Shown in pieces: positions 21,863-29,944 of a stretch of 64,000 bases of DNA. Made by a program: the position numbers and the translations under genes. The stretch spans positions 1 through 64,000 of the forward strand of contig JAEUGW010000004.1 in NCBI GenBank assembly GCA_016795565.1. The letters are read 5' to 3'. Origin of the DNA: Opitutaceae bacterium. GTDB lineage: Bacteria; Verrucomicrobiota; Verrucomicrobiia; Opitutales; Opitutaceae. The notes beneath the pieces are model-generated. The model was not told the DNA's origin. It saw nothing but the letters and a program-made list of their open reading frames with translations, and made no database searches. Every line of letters starts with the position of its first letter. Positions within the stretch are counted from its first letter, which is position 1.

Positions 21863-22723
21863 ATGACCACCACCTCCCTCCTCCGGCTCGGCGCCCTCGC
21901 GCTCGCGTTTGCAGCGGGGAGTGTGGTCGTGGCTTGGGGTGGCGGAATCGAAAATCAAAAATCAAAAATCGAAAATGACGCCCGGCCGCCGGGCATGGCG
22001 TTGATCCCTGCCGGCACCTACGTGCCGCTCCAGCGCGCGACCAATGAGGCCGCGTCGGTCGCCGTGCCGGCGTTCCTGCTCGATGCGGAGCCCGTCACCA
22101 ACGCGGATTACCTCGCCTTCGTGACCGCCCAGCCCAAGTGGCGCCGTTCGCAGGTCAGCGGGATGTTTGCCGACGCCTCCTACCTCCAGCACTGGGCGGG
22201 CGACCTCGAGCCCGGGCCCAAGGCTCCGCCCGGCGCGCCCGTCGTGCGCGTCTCCTGGTTTGCCGCGCGCGCCTACGCCCGCTGGGCCGGCAAGCGCCTG
22301 CCCACCACGGCCGAGTGGGAACTCGCCGCCGCCGCCGGCTACACCCAGGCCGACGGCAAGACCGACGCGGCCCTCAAGCGCGACCTCTACGCCTGGCTGG
22401 CGCGCCCCGTGCCCGCGATCCAGGCCGACACCACGACCCTCCGCCCCGATTTCCACGGCGTGCGCGGCCTCCACGGCCTCGTCTGGGAATGGGTGGACGA
22501 TTTCAACACCGCCATGATCACCGGCGAGTCCCGCGCCGACAGCGGACTCGAGCGCGACCTCTTCTGCGGCGCCGGCGCCGTCGGCGCCAAGGAGACCACC
22601 GACTACGCCGCGTTCATGCGCCAGGCCCTCCGCGCCTCCCTCAAGGCCAACAACACCACCACCTCCCTCGGCTTCCGCTGCGCGCGGGACGCCGCGCCGC
22701 CCACCGCTCCCTCCGCGCCATGA
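21863..22723 (+). CDS. NirV-like formylglycine-generating-enzyme family protein
   Basis: A 286-residue exported protein. After a signal/anchor helix (LLRLGALALAFAAGSVVVAW), an SUMF1/FGE-sulfatase domain starts at GMALIPAGTYVPLQRATNEA. It continues with VSWFAARAYARWAGKRLPTT (the family core, followed by AEWELAAAAGY) and ends with SLGFRCARD. Genes of this family directly after nirK are called nirV; their role in NirK maturation is unproven. Between signal peptide and domain an AT-rich in-frame insert (21953-21976) encodes IENQKSKIEND, made of repeated AAAATC units. The stop overlaps the next start (ATGA at 22720). Confidence 0.8.
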   Translation: MTTTSLLRLGALALAFAAGSVVVAWGGGIENQKSKIENDARPPGMALIPAGTYVPLQRATNEAASVAVPAFLLDAEPVTNADYLAFVTAQPKWRRSQVSGMFADASYLQHWAGDLEPGPKAPPGAPVVRVSWFAARAYARWAGKRLPTTAEWELAAAAGYTQADGKTDAALKRDLYAWLARPVPAIQADTTTLRPDFHGVRGLHGLVWEWVDDFNTAMITGESRADSGLERDLFCGAGAVGAKETTDYAAFMRQALRASLKANNTTTSLGFRCARDAAPPTAPSAP

Positions 22724-23592
22724 AAACCACCACCTCTTCCTCCCTCCGTGTTGGTAGTCTATTAGACTACCAACGATCCGGCGTCCGCCACGCCGCCTGG
22801 CTCATGGCCGCGTTGCTGGCGGCCAGCCGCGTGCTGGGTGCCGATGCGTCGCCCGTCCCGGCGAAGCCCTGCTGCCAGGAAAAGCCCGCCGCCAAGCCCG
22901 CCGCCTGCTGCGAGGCGCCCCAGCCGGCCGCCGCGGCCGCCAGCCGGGGCATTGCCGCCGGCGGTTGCGTGCAGCCGCCGGTCGGGAAGAAGGAGGCCTG
23001 CTGCCAGGACAAGTCCGCCCAGAAAAAAGACGCCTGCTGCCAGGACAAGCCGGCGGAAAAGAAGGAGCCCTGCTGCGAGGAGCTGACGGCGGCCCCCTTC
23101 ACCAAGAACTCGCTTTACCAGGCCGACGTCGCGTTCACCGACGATGCCGGCAAGGCGCTCAAGCTCGGCGCGCTCCGCGGCCGGCCCGTGGTGCTGACGA
23201 TGTTCTTCGCCTCCTGCGGCTACGCCTGCCCGCTGCTCGTGAGCGACATGGAGGCCATCCGCGCCAAGCTTCCCGCCGAGCTCCGCGACCGCGCCGCGCT
23301 CGTGCTGGTCTCCTTCGACACCGTGCGCGACACCCCCGCCGCGCTCGCCACCTTCCGCACGCAGCGCGGCCTCGATGCGCAGTGGACCCTGTTGCACGGC
23401 AGCTCCGACTCCGTCCGCGAGCTCGCGGCGCTCCTCGGGGTGAAATACCAGCAGGCGGCCGACGGCATGTTCTCCCACTCGAACCTGGTCACGATCCTGA
23501 ACGCCCAGGGCGAGGTCGTCCACCAGCGCACCGGCCTCAAGGGCGGGCTCGACGAGGCCGCCGCCGCCCTCGCGGCCGCGAGCCGCGGCTGA
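22720..23592 (+). CDS. SCO1/SenC-family copper chaperone with Cys-pair repeats
   Basis: A 290-residue exported protein. After the N-terminal hydrophobic helix (about residues 25-40) comes a Lys/Pro/Ala-rich segment with five Cys-Cys pairs at about 51-52, 63-64, 94-95, 106-107 and 118-119. Several sit in a repeated CCQDKxAxKKxA unit. The SCO thioredoxin-like domain follows, with the copper/redox motif CGYAC at 166-170 and the distal His in FSHSN. SCO proteins load CuA sites or act as thiol oxidoreductases, so it may serve NirK or the CuA subunit at 31540. The Cys-pair region is unusual for the family. A perfect palindrome (22750-22774) lies in the signal-peptide coding part. Confidence 0.85.
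   Translation: MKTTTSSSLRVGSLLDYQRSGVRHAAWLMAALLAASRVLGADASPVPAKPCCQEKPAAKPAACCEAPQPAAAAASRGIAAGGCVQPPVGKKEACCQDKSAQKKDACCQDKPAEKKEPCCEELTAAPFTKNSLYQADVAFTDDAGKALKLGALRGRPVVLTMFFASCGYACPLLVSDMEAIRAKLPAELRDRAALVLVSFDTVRDTPAALATFRTQRGLDAQWTLLHGSSDSVRELAALLGVKYQQAADGMFSHSNLVTILNAQGEVVHQRTGLKGGLDEAAAALAAASRG
22750..22774. repeat. Perfect 12-bp palindrome inside the SCO gene
   Basis: GTTGGTAGTCTA at 22750-22761 and TAGACTACCAAC at 22763-22774 are exact inverted copies around a single base. It is in frame and encodes residues VGSLLDYQR at the start of the SCO precursor, in sequence clearly lower in GC than its surroundings. Confidence 0.75.
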
Positions 23593-23604
23593 TTTTCGCC
23601 GCGC

Positions 23605-23646
23605 TTGACGCGCGTCAAGGCGCGGCCCGGGGCGATGGGGTAGGCT
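23605..23646 (+). promoter_or_regulatory. Dnr/Fnr-type box and -10 element of the porin gene
   Basis: TTGACGCGCGTCAA (23605-23618) is a perfect TTGAC/GTCAA dyad with centre 23611.5. The -10 candidate TAGGCT starts at 23641, 29.5 bp from the centre, as at nirK. The predicted start is about 23653, 15 bases before the GTG start codon. Confidence 0.8.
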
Positions 23647-23667
23647 GGGGGCGAATCTCCCTGCGCC

Positions 23668-24849
23668 GTGAAAACTCTCCCGCTGTCCCTTGCCGCCTGC
23701 CTGCTGGCGGTCACCACACTGCCCGCCGCCCCCGAGGGCGCCCGGCTCTCGCTCAATTTGCGTCTCCGCAGCGAGGATGTGCACCAGAGCGGCCTGCGTG
23801 ACGGCACCGCCTTCACGCTCCGCACCCGGCTCGGCCTCAGCCCGGCACCGGTCCGCGGCTGGAGCGCGCTGCTCGAGGCGGAGAACATCGTCGCGCTGGA
23901 CGGCGATAGCTACAGCCAGTCCGGCCTGAATCCCGGCGGCGCGGGCCGCGCCGTCGTCCCCGATCCCGAGGGCACGGAGCTCAACCAGGCCTGGGTCGCC
24001 TTCACCGGCGGCCACACCACCGTCACGGCCGGCCGGCAGCGCCTCGTGCTCGACAACGCGCGGTTCATCGGCGACTCCGGCTGGCGGCAGAACATGCAGA
24101 CCTTCGACGCCGTGCGCGTGCAGGACAAGACGCTGGAAAACACGGTGCTGACCTACGCCTGGCTCGACCGCATCAACCGCGTGCTCGGCGACCGCCACCC
24201 GCAGGGCTACTGGCAGTCCAACTCGCACCTCCTCCACGCCAGCTACACCGGCTTCGCGGCCGGCACGCTCACCGGCTACGCCTACCTGCTCGATTTCCGC
24301 TCGGCGGCGGCGCAGAGCTGCGCCACCTACGGCGCCAGTTTCGCCGGAGCGACCCCGGTCTCCTCCGCGCTCAAGCTCGCCTATCGCGCCGAACTCGCCG
24401 GGCAGACGGACTACGGCTCCAGCGCGCTCGATTACGCCGCGACTTATTACCTGCTGGAACTCGGGCTGACGGCCAGCGCGGGCGGCCTGACCCTCGGACA
24501 CGAGGTGCTCGGGGCGGACAACGGCGTCGGCTTCAAGACCCCGCTCGCCACACTGCACGCCTTCAACGGCTGGGCCGACCTCTTTCCCACCACGCCCGCC
24601 GCCGGCCTGCGCGACACCTACCTCAAGGTCTCGGCCAACCTGCCCGGCGGGCTGAAGGCGCTGGCCGGCCATCACTGGTTCACCACGGAGCGGGGCGGCC
24701 CGGCGCCCGGCCGCGAGTTCGATCTGCAGCTGCTCCGCAAGTTCGGCCCGCGCGTGACCGTCCTGGGCAAATACGCCAACTTCCGCCGCTCCGCCGCCGC
24801 CTATCCGCAGGTGCAAAAGGTCTGGGCGCAGGTGGAGTTCGCCTACTAG
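23668..24849 (+). CDS. Alginate-export-type outer-membrane porin
   Basis: A 393-residue outer-membrane protein with a GTG start and a signal peptide (KTLPLSLAACLLAVTTLPAA). Alternating strands begin with LSLNLRLRSEDVHQSGLRDG. The sequence contains LNQAWVAFTGGHTTVTAGRQ, the typical inward/outward strand pattern of the alginate_exp (AlgE/OprD-like) family. It ends in aromatic Tyr (QVEFAY), the usual barrel C-terminus. In denitrifiers such porins are often co-regulated and may admit nitrate, nitrite or other anions. The Dnr-type box upstream supports that here, but substrate specificity is not visible. Confidence 0.8.
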   Translation: MKTLPLSLAACLLAVTTLPAAPEGARLSLNLRLRSEDVHQSGLRDGTAFTLRTRLGLSPAPVRGWSALLEAENIVALDGDSYSQSGLNPGGAGRAVVPDPEGTELNQAWVAFTGGHTTVTAGRQRLVLDNARFIGDSGWRQNMQTFDAVRVQDKTLENTVLTYAWLDRINRVLGDRHPQGYWQSNSHLLHASYTGFAAGTLTGYAYLLDFRSAAAQSCATYGASFAGATPVSSALKLAYRAELAGQTDYGSSALDYAATYYLLELGLTASAGGLTLGHEVLGADNGVGFKTPLATLHAFNGWADLFPTTPAAGLRDTYLKVSANLPGGLKALAGHHWFTTERGGPAPGREFDLQLLRKFGPRVTVLGKYANFRRSAAAYPQVQKVWAQVEFAY

Positions 24850-24858
24850 CTTTCACCC

Positions 24859-25092
24859 ATGCCCACCCCGAAATTCAAGGTCCTCGACGTCCGGCAGTTG
24901 CTCGCGCGCGGCGAGGAGCCGTTCACCCACATCCGCACCCAGGTTGACCAGCTCCCGCCCGGCCAGGGCCTCACGGTCGTCGCGCCCTTCGTGCCCGCGC
25001 CGCTCATCGAGCTGCTGAAAGGGGAGGGGTTCACCTCGACGATGGAGCGCCGCGCCGACGGGGCCTGGGCGGTGAATTTCTGGCGGGAATAG
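24859..25092 (+). CDS. DUF2249 protein
   Basis: A 77-residue cytoplasmic protein. KVLDVRQLLARGEEPFTHIR and the central PGQGLTVVAPFVPAPLIELL match the TusA-like fold of DUF2249, including the 'DVR...GEEPF' start and the end W(A)VNFWR. DUF2249 genes recur beside nitrite/nitric oxide respiration and Ric-type hemerythrin genes. The family is thought to carry sulfur or electrons, but the biochemical role is open. It begins nine bases after the porin stop, so both probably share the Dnr-regulated transcript. Confidence 0.8.
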   Translation: MPTPKFKVLDVRQLLARGEEPFTHIRTQVDQLPPGQGLTVVAPFVPAPLIELLKGEGFTSTMERRADGAWAVNFWRE

Positions 25093-25107
25093 GCCCGCCG
25101 CCGTCGG

Positions 25108-25171
25108 GCGCAAGATATGCGCAGCTCCCGCCAACCCGCGCCGGGCCCGCGCCTTGCTTCCCGGCTATTCT
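25108..25171 (+). promoter_or_regulatory. GCGCA-N5-TGCGC dyad and -10 element of hemN
   Basis: The perfect dyad GCGCAAGATATGCGC (25108-25122, centre 25115) is identical to the one at the cco locus. The -10 TATTCT starts at 25166, 51 bp from the centre, and no -35 hexamer is recognisable. The predicted start at about 25178 leaves a 13-base leader. An activator centred near -63 is inferred. Confidence 0.6.
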
Positions 25172-25190
25172 CCACCTGTTCTTCCCTGTC

Positions 25191-26588
25191 ATGTCCTCCA
25201 CGCCCATCTCCAGTCCGGTCCTGCCGGTCGATCTTGATCTGATCCGGAAATACGACCTGCCGACGCCGCGCTACACCTCCTATCCGACGGCGGCGCAATT
25301 CCGCGAGTTCGCCTCGCCGGCCCCGCTGCTCGCGCACGTGGATGCGGCCAATCGCGACGCCAGCCTGCCGCTGTCCCTCTACTTTCACCTGCCGTTCTGC
25401 GAGACGCTCTGCTGGTTCTGCGGCTGCACCACCGTCATCACGCTGAATCACCAATCGTCCGACGCCTACCTCGACTACCTCGAGAAGGAGGTCGCGCTGC
25501 TCGCCCCGCGCCTGCACGCGGACCGGCGCGTCGTGCAGCTCCACTACGGCGGCGGCACGCCGACCTTCTTCCAGGCCCCGCAGCTCCGGCGGCTCGACGC
25601 GCTCACGCGGCGTTATTTCCAATTCGCCCCGGGCGCGGAGCTGAGCGTCGAGATCGATCCGCGCCGGCTGGCCCGCACGCAGGTCGCGGCGCTGCGCGAG
25701 GGCGGCTTCACCCGCGCCTCGCTCGGCGTGCAGGATTTCAACCCCAAGGTGCAGGAGGCCGTGCACCGCATCCAGCCGCGCGCCCTGACCGAGCAGGCCA
25801 TCGACTGGCTGCGCGCCGAGGGCTTCACCTCCCTCAATCTCGACCTGATCTACGGCCTGCCCTACCAGACCGTGGACACCTTCCGCGACACGCTGCGGCA
25901 GGTGCTCGAGCTCAACCCCGACCGGCTCGCCGTGTTCAGCTATGCGCATGTGCCGTGGATGAAGCCCGCGCAGAAGATCCTCGAGCGCGAGGCCGCGCTC
26001 CCGTCGCCCGAGGTCAAGCTGGAGATGCTCAAGCTCACCATCGAGACGCTGACCGCGCACGGCTACGTCTACATCGGCATGGATCACTTCGCCCGCGCCA
26101 CCGACGAGCTCGCCGTCGCGCAGGCCGCCGGCACGCTGCAGCGCAATTTCCAGGGCTACAGCACGCGCGCGGGCGTCGAGATCATGGCCTTCGGCATCTC
26201 GGCCATCTCGCAGACACCCGCCAGCTACCGGCAGAACCACAAGACGCTCGGTGCCTACTACGCCGCCCTCGACCGCGGCGAGGCCCCGGTCAGCCGCGGG
26301 CTGGAGCTTACAGCGGAGGACGCGCGCCGCCGCGACCTGATCATGCGCCTCATGTGCGACCTGAAGCTCGATTACGCCGCGCTCTCCCGCGAGCTCGGCC
26401 TCGACTTCGCCGCCACCTACGCGCCCGAACTGGCCCGGCTGCTTCCGCTCGCGGCCGACGGCCTCGTCGAGCTCAAGCCGGAGGGCCTGCGCGTGACCGA
26501 GGCCGGCCGGCTTTTCCTGCGCAACATCGCGGTGTGCTTCGACGCCCACTTCACCGCCCAGTCCCGGCAGCACGCCCGCGCGGTGTGA
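25191..26588 (+). CDS. hemN: Oxygen-independent coproporphyrinogen III oxidase
   Basis: A 465-residue radical-SAM enzyme converting coproporphyrinogen III to protoporphyrinogen IX without oxygen. The N-terminus has KYDLPTPRYTSYPTAAQF. The 4Fe-4S/SAM motif is CETLCWFCGC (about residues 66-75, CxxxCxxC followed by GC). Downstream are HYGGGTPTFF, SLGVQDFNPKVQEAVHRIQP and YIGMDHFARATDELA. The length and the CGC after the cluster mark true HemN rather than HemW. It supplies heme to the cytochromes of this island in microaerobic conditions. Its promoter shares the dyad of the cco operon. The protoporphyrinogen oxidase gene follows 21 bases later. Confidence 0.93.
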   Translation: MSSTPISSPVLPVDLDLIRKYDLPTPRYTSYPTAAQFREFASPAPLLAHVDAANRDASLPLSLYFHLPFCETLCWFCGCTTVITLNHQSSDAYLDYLEKEVALLAPRLHADRRVVQLHYGGGTPTFFQAPQLRRLDALTRRYFQFAPGAELSVEIDPRRLARTQVAALREGGFTRASLGVQDFNPKVQEAVHRIQPRALTEQAIDWLRAEGFTSLNLDLIYGLPYQTVDTFRDTLRQVLELNPDRLAVFSYAHVPWMKPAQKILEREAALPSPEVKLEMLKLTIETLTAHGYVYIGMDHFARATDELAVAQAAGTLQRNFQGYSTRAGVEIMAFGISAISQTPASYRQNHKTLGAYYAALDRGEAPVSRGLELTAEDARRRDLIMRLMCDLKLDYAALSRELGLDFAATYAPELARLLPLAADGLVELKPEGLRVTEAGRLFLRNIAVCFDAHFTAQSRQHARAV

Positions 26589-26609
26589 ACCCTGGCCCCG
26601 CCGTCCGCC

Positions 26610-28106
26610 ATGTCCGCCCCCGCCACCCAACTGCCCGTCGCCGTGCTGGGCGGTGGCGTCACCGGCCTCACGGCCGCATGGCATCTCCAAAAAGCCGGCG
26701 TGCCCGTCGTGGTGCTGGAGGCCGCGGCCGCGCCGGGCGGCGTGGTTGGCTCGGCCCGCGTGGCGGGCTGGTTGCACGAGTCCGGCCCGAATTCCCTGCT
26801 CGAAGGCTCGCCCGAGGTGGCGGAGCTGATTGACGCCGTCGGCCTCGGCTCGCGCCGGCTCTACGCGGCGGAGGCGGCGAGGAACCGCTACGTCGTCCGC
26901 GCCGGCCGCCTCGTCGCGCTGCCCACCTCGCCGGCGGCCTTCCTGCGCACGCCGCTGTTTTCTTTCGGGGCGAAGCTGCGGCTGCTCGGCGAGCCCTGGC
27001 GCGCGCGCGCGCCAGCGGAGGCCGAGGAGAGCGTCGCGGACTTTGTCGTGCGGCGGCTCGGCCGGGAATTCCTCGATTACGCGGTGAACCCGTTTGTCGG
27101 CGGGGTTTACGCCGGGGATCCGCGCCGCCTGTCGGTGCGGCACGGCTTTCCCAAGCTCCACGCCCTGGAGCAGACCCACGGCTCCCTGCTGCGGGGCGCG
27201 CTCAAGCGGCGCAATGCCAGCGGCGGCCCCGCCGGCCGCATCCTCTCGTTCCCCGATGGCCTCGCCGAATTGCCGCGCGCCCTGGCGGCCGCGCTCGGTG
27301 CGGCGGTGCGGCCCGCCCATCGCGTGATCTATGTGCGCCGGCAGGACGGTGCGTGGAAGGTCGTCACCGCCGGACCCGACGGCATCAGCGCCGGGTATTA
27401 CTCCGCCGTCGTCTGCGCCCTGCCGGCCGACGCCCTCGCGGGCGTGCAGTTTGAGGACATCCCCGGCACCTCGCGGTTGAGCGAACTGCGGGAGATCGAG
27501 CATCCGCCGGTCGTGTCCGTGCTGGCCGGCTACAGGCGCGAGGACGTGGCGCACCCGCTCGACGGCTTCGGCCTGCTGATGCCGGAGGTGGAGCGCCGCC
27601 GCGTGCTCGGCGTGCTGTTTTCCAGCACCCTGTTCCCGGGCCGCGCCCCCGCCGGGCATGTCGCGCTGACCGCCTTCATCGGCGGCACACGGTCTCCCGA
27701 ACTCGCGCGCCTCGATGACGACGCGCTCCGCCAACTCGTGAGCGAGGAACTCGGCGCACTGCTCGGCGCGCGGGGCGCGCCAGTGCATTGCAGCGTGCGC
27801 CGCTGGCCGCGGGCCATCCCACAATACACGCTGGGCTATGCGCGGTTTCAGAAAATATTCGCCGACATCGAGGCGGCCGCGCCCGGGCTCCACTTCGGTG
27901 GCAATGCCCGGGACGGCATCTCGCTCGCCGACTGCCTCAAGTCCGGCCGGCGGCTTGCCCTCGCCGCCGCCGCGCGTTGCCAACCCATTAAACTCCCGGA
28001 ACCTGTCATGCTGAGCGCAGCGAAGCATCCATCAGCATGTCCGCTGGCGGTTGTGCCGATGGATGAGGATGTCGCTTCGCCCGGCACTTCACTCCGTTCA
28101 GAATGA
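26610..28106 (+). CDS. hemG: Protoporphyrinogen oxidase (HemY/PPO type)
   Basis: A 498-residue FAD enzyme for the next heme step after HemN, named hemG in many verrucomicrobial genomes and hemY elsewhere. The N-terminal Rossmann motif is VAVLGGGVTGLTAAWHLQKA. Next come PNSLLEGSPEVAELIDAVGL and VNPFVGGVYAGDPRRLSVRH, typical of PPO, then the C-terminal FAD motif HFGGNARDGISLADCLKSGR. The expected end is near residue 465. The remaining residues (VMLSAAKHPSACPLAVVPMD...) are encoded by a dispersed repeat at 28005-28108 that supplies the stop codon. So the native C-terminus has probably been replaced or extended by the repeat. Confidence 0.88.
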   Translation: MSAPATQLPVAVLGGGVTGLTAAWHLQKAGVPVVVLEAAAAPGGVVGSARVAGWLHESGPNSLLEGSPEVAELIDAVGLGSRRLYAAEAARNRYVVRAGRLVALPTSPAAFLRTPLFSFGAKLRLLGEPWRARAPAEAEESVADFVVRRLGREFLDYAVNPFVGGVYAGDPRRLSVRHGFPKLHALEQTHGSLLRGALKRRNASGGPAGRILSFPDGLAELPRALAAALGAAVRPAHRVIYVRRQDGAWKVVTAGPDGISAGYYSAVVCALPADALAGVQFEDIPGTSRLSELREIEHPPVVSVLAGYRREDVAHPLDGFGLLMPEVERRRVLGVLFSSTLFPGRAPAGHVALTAFIGGTRSPELARLDDDALRQLVSEELGALLGARGAPVHCSVRRWPRAIPQYTLGYARFQKIFADIEAAAPGLHFGGNARDGISLADCLKSGRRLALAAAARCQPIKLPEPVMLSAAKHPSACPLAVVPMDEDVASPGTSLRSE

Positions 28107-28108
28107 CA
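28005..28108. repeat. Dispersed 'GTCATGCTGAGCGCAGCG' repeat at the hemG 3' end
   Basis: GTCATGCTGAGCGCAGCGAA at the left is matched by an inverted end reading CACTCCGTTCAGAATGAC, with GATGGATGAGGATG/CATCC pieces inside. The same arm occurs alone at 124-149. The element supplies the last codons and stop of hemG. Confidence 0.7.
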
Positions 28109-28136
28109 AGCCAGGTCTGAATACCCGTCCAATCCC

Positions 28137-28598
28137 ATGCCCGCCTACTACACCCTGCTCTGCCTGCACATTCTCGGCGCGTGCATCTGGGTGGGCGGCC
28201 ACCTCGTGCTCGCCACCCGCATCCTGCCGCGGGCGTTGCGCGAGAAGAAGGCCGCGCTCATCCGCGACTTCGAGCAGGCCTACGAACGGCTCGGGATGCC
28301 CGCGCTCGCCGTGCAGATTGTCACGGGTCTGTGGCTGGCCCACCGCATCCTCGGCGGCTCGGCGACGGTGTGGTTTGGCGACAGCGGTCCCGCCCGCGTC
28401 GTGCAGGCGAAGCTCGCCTTCCTCGCAGCGACGGCCGCGCTGGCCCTCCATGCCAAGCTCCGCGTCATCCCGCGGCTGCGCGACGACAACCTGCCGCTGA
28501 TGGGCGCGCACATCATCGGCGTGACGATCCTCGGCGTGCTCTTCGCCCTGGCCGGGGCCAGCCTGCGCCTGGGCGGTTATCCGGTGTTTGTCCGCTGA
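28137..28598 (+). CDS. CopD-like four-helix membrane protein
   Basis: A 153-residue inner-membrane protein with four helices. His residues sit at helix ends (YTLLCLHILGACIWVGGHLV in helix 1, ALHAKLRVIPRLR and MGAHIIGVTILG later). This pattern resembles CopD/HemJ-like small membrane proteins that bind heme or copper. HemJ is an alternative protoporphyrinogen oxidase, so placement after the HemY-type gene is interesting, though it lacks enough identity to call it HemJ. A role in copper handling or as a b-type cytochrome is equally possible. It is followed by a palindrome at 28640 and then a separate transcription unit. Confidence 0.65.
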   Translation: MPAYYTLLCLHILGACIWVGGHLVLATRILPRALREKKAALIRDFEQAYERLGMPALAVQIVTGLWLAHRILGGSATVWFGDSGPARVVQAKLAFLAATAALALHAKLRVIPRLRDDNLPLMGAHIIGVTILGVLFALAGASLRLGGYPVFVR

Positions 28599-28639
28599 GT
28601 TACCCCTTATTATGAAGCCGGAACGATGCAGTTGGGAAA

Positions 28640-28667
28640 TGTGGGAGCGAGCAAGCTCGCTCCCACA
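28640..28667. repeat. Perfect 13-bp GTGGGAGCGAGC palindrome
   Basis: TGTGGGAGCGAGC and GCTCGCTCCCACA are exact inverted copies separated by AA. It looks like a REP-type element in the gap (28599-28822) between the CopD-like gene and the next unit; no gene is seen in that gap. Confidence 0.75.
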
Positions 28668-28822
28668 GTCTGGCACTGAAAGGTGAGCGGAAGCTCCATA
28701 GTTCCGGATGAAGAAGCCCGCCCTGTTGTCCCCAGCCGAAAACGTCAGAGGACAACCGGTGCGAAGGGGTTCACAATATTTGCGCAGACCGCGCGGCGGG
28801 CCGGCGGCATACTGGGCGCATC

Positions 28823-29260
28823 ATGCATGAGAAAACGATCCGGGCGCTGCAGGCGCGCCGGGCCCAAATCCGCACCCGGTGGGAAGCCCTGCTCCGGATC
28901 GAGAAAGTCACCACGCCGCTGGCGAATCCGGACACCCTTGTCTTTGCCTTGGACCAGTCGCTGGACGATATCTTCGCCGCCCTGCTGCAGCCCCCGGTTC
29001 CGCCGGCGGTCACGGATGCGGGCGACGCCGGGGAGGCCTGTCCCTGGCGCGCCTATTATCGCGCCGGCCAGCAGGCGCTGCTGGAAGCCCTGATCCTCGT
29101 GCAGGCGCGGATGCCGGTGCTGGATCCGGCGACGCGCGACAATACTTTCGCCACCCTGAAGCAGGTGGTCGGCAACCTGATGCAGCGGGAAATCAGTGCC
29201 TGGAGCGGCCTCGGCCCGCCGTCCGCGCGCCCGCGCGCCCGTCCCGCCGTCACGGCATGA
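28823..29260 (+). CDS. Hypothetical protein upstream of pdxH
   Basis: A 145-residue soluble, mostly helical protein that I cannot assign. It starts [20 protein letters not shown], has a central [20 protein letters not shown], and a second helical block ([20 protein letters not shown]). The Pro/Arg-rich tail [14 protein letters not shown] looks disordered. A partial match to the GCGCA-type site (TGCGC at 28781-28785) and a CATACT hexamer at 28808 precede it. Its TGA overlaps the pdxH ATG (ATGA at 29257), so translation of the two is coupled. Confidence 0.6.
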   Translation: MHEKTIRALQARRAQIRTRWEALLRIEKVTTPLANPDTLVFALDQSLDDIFAALLQPPVPPAVTDAGDAGEACPWRAYYRAGQQALLEALILVQARMPVLDPATRDNTFATLKQVVGNLMQREISAWSGLGPPSARPRARPAVTA

Positions 29261-29853
29261 ACCCTTCGCCTTCCCCGGCTCCCGATCCGATTGCGCAGTT
29301 CCACGAGTGGTCCGCCGCCGCCGAGCGCGGCGGGGTGCTCGATCCGACGGCGATGGCCGTGGCGACCGCCGGAGCGGACGGGCTGCCCAACGTGCGCGTC
29401 GTGCTGCTCAAGGGCGCCGATGCGCGCGGCTTTGTCTTCTACACCAATCTCGACAGTCCCAAGGCGGCCGAGCTCGCGGCCAACCCCCGGGCCGCGCTGT
29501 GTTTCCACTGGCCTCAGGTCCGGCGCCAGGTCCGCGTGGCGGGCACCGTGGAGCGCGTGACGGCGGCCGAGGCCGACGCGTATTTCGCCACCCGCCCGCG
29601 CCTCAGCCAGATCGGCGCCTGGGCCTCGCGTCAATCGCAGCCCCTGGCTGACCGCTTCGAGCTCGAGCGCAATTGCGCGGCCGTGGCCCTGCGTTTTGGC
29701 ACCGGTCCCGTGACCCGGCCGCCCCATTGGTCCGGCTTTCGCGTGGTGCCCGCCTCCATCGAGTTCTGGCAGGAGAAGCCGTTCCGGCTGCACGAGCGCG
29801 TCCGCTTCAGCCGCACGCCGGCCGGCTGGGCGGCGCAGCCGATTTTTCCCTGA
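29257..29853 (+). CDS. pdxH: Pyridoxamine 5'-phosphate oxidase
   Basis: A 198-residue FMN enzyme that makes pyridoxal 5'-phosphate from the pyridoxine or pyridoxamine phosphates. Diagnostic segments are [69 protein letters not shown] and the C-terminal [16 protein letters not shown]. Length and spacing match PdxH. It is the last gene before the Dnr-type promoter of the heme-copper cluster. PLP supply is not obviously tied to denitrification, and it may be a bystander. Confidence 0.93.
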   Translation: MNPSPSPAPDPIAQFHEWSAAAERGGVLDPTAMAVATAGADGLPNVRVVLLKGADARGFVFYTNLDSPKAAELAANPRAALCFHWPQVRRQVRVAGTVERVTAAEADAYFATRPRLSQIGAWASRQSQPLADRFELERNCAAVALRFGTGPVTRPPHWSGFRVVPASIEFWQEKPFRLHERVRFSRTPAGWAAQPIFP

Positions 29854-29896
29854 GCGGGTGGGGGACCCGCCGCGGCCGCCGCCGTGGAGGCAAACC

Positions 29897-29938
29897 TTGA
29901 CCTGCATCAACGACGATTGGGCGGGCATTGGCTACAAG
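29897..29938 (+). promoter_or_regulatory. Dnr/Fnr-type box and -10 of the NOR-like cluster
   Basis: TTGACCTGCATCAA (29897-29910, centre 29903.5) is followed 29.5 bp later by the -10 candidate TACAAG (29933-29938). The predicted start at about 29945 is the A of the first ATG, so the mRNA would be leaderless. Confidence 0.75.
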
Positions 29939-29944
29939 TAGGCC

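Noticed and set aside
24846..28028. Long minus-strand open frame opposite hemN and hemG
   Set aside because: Shadow of strongly supported plus-strand genes; no domain is recognisable.
28771..28785. TGCGC half site before the gene at 28823
   Set aside because: Only one arm matches and the candidate -10 is at 30 bp rather than 51, so I did not list it as a site.
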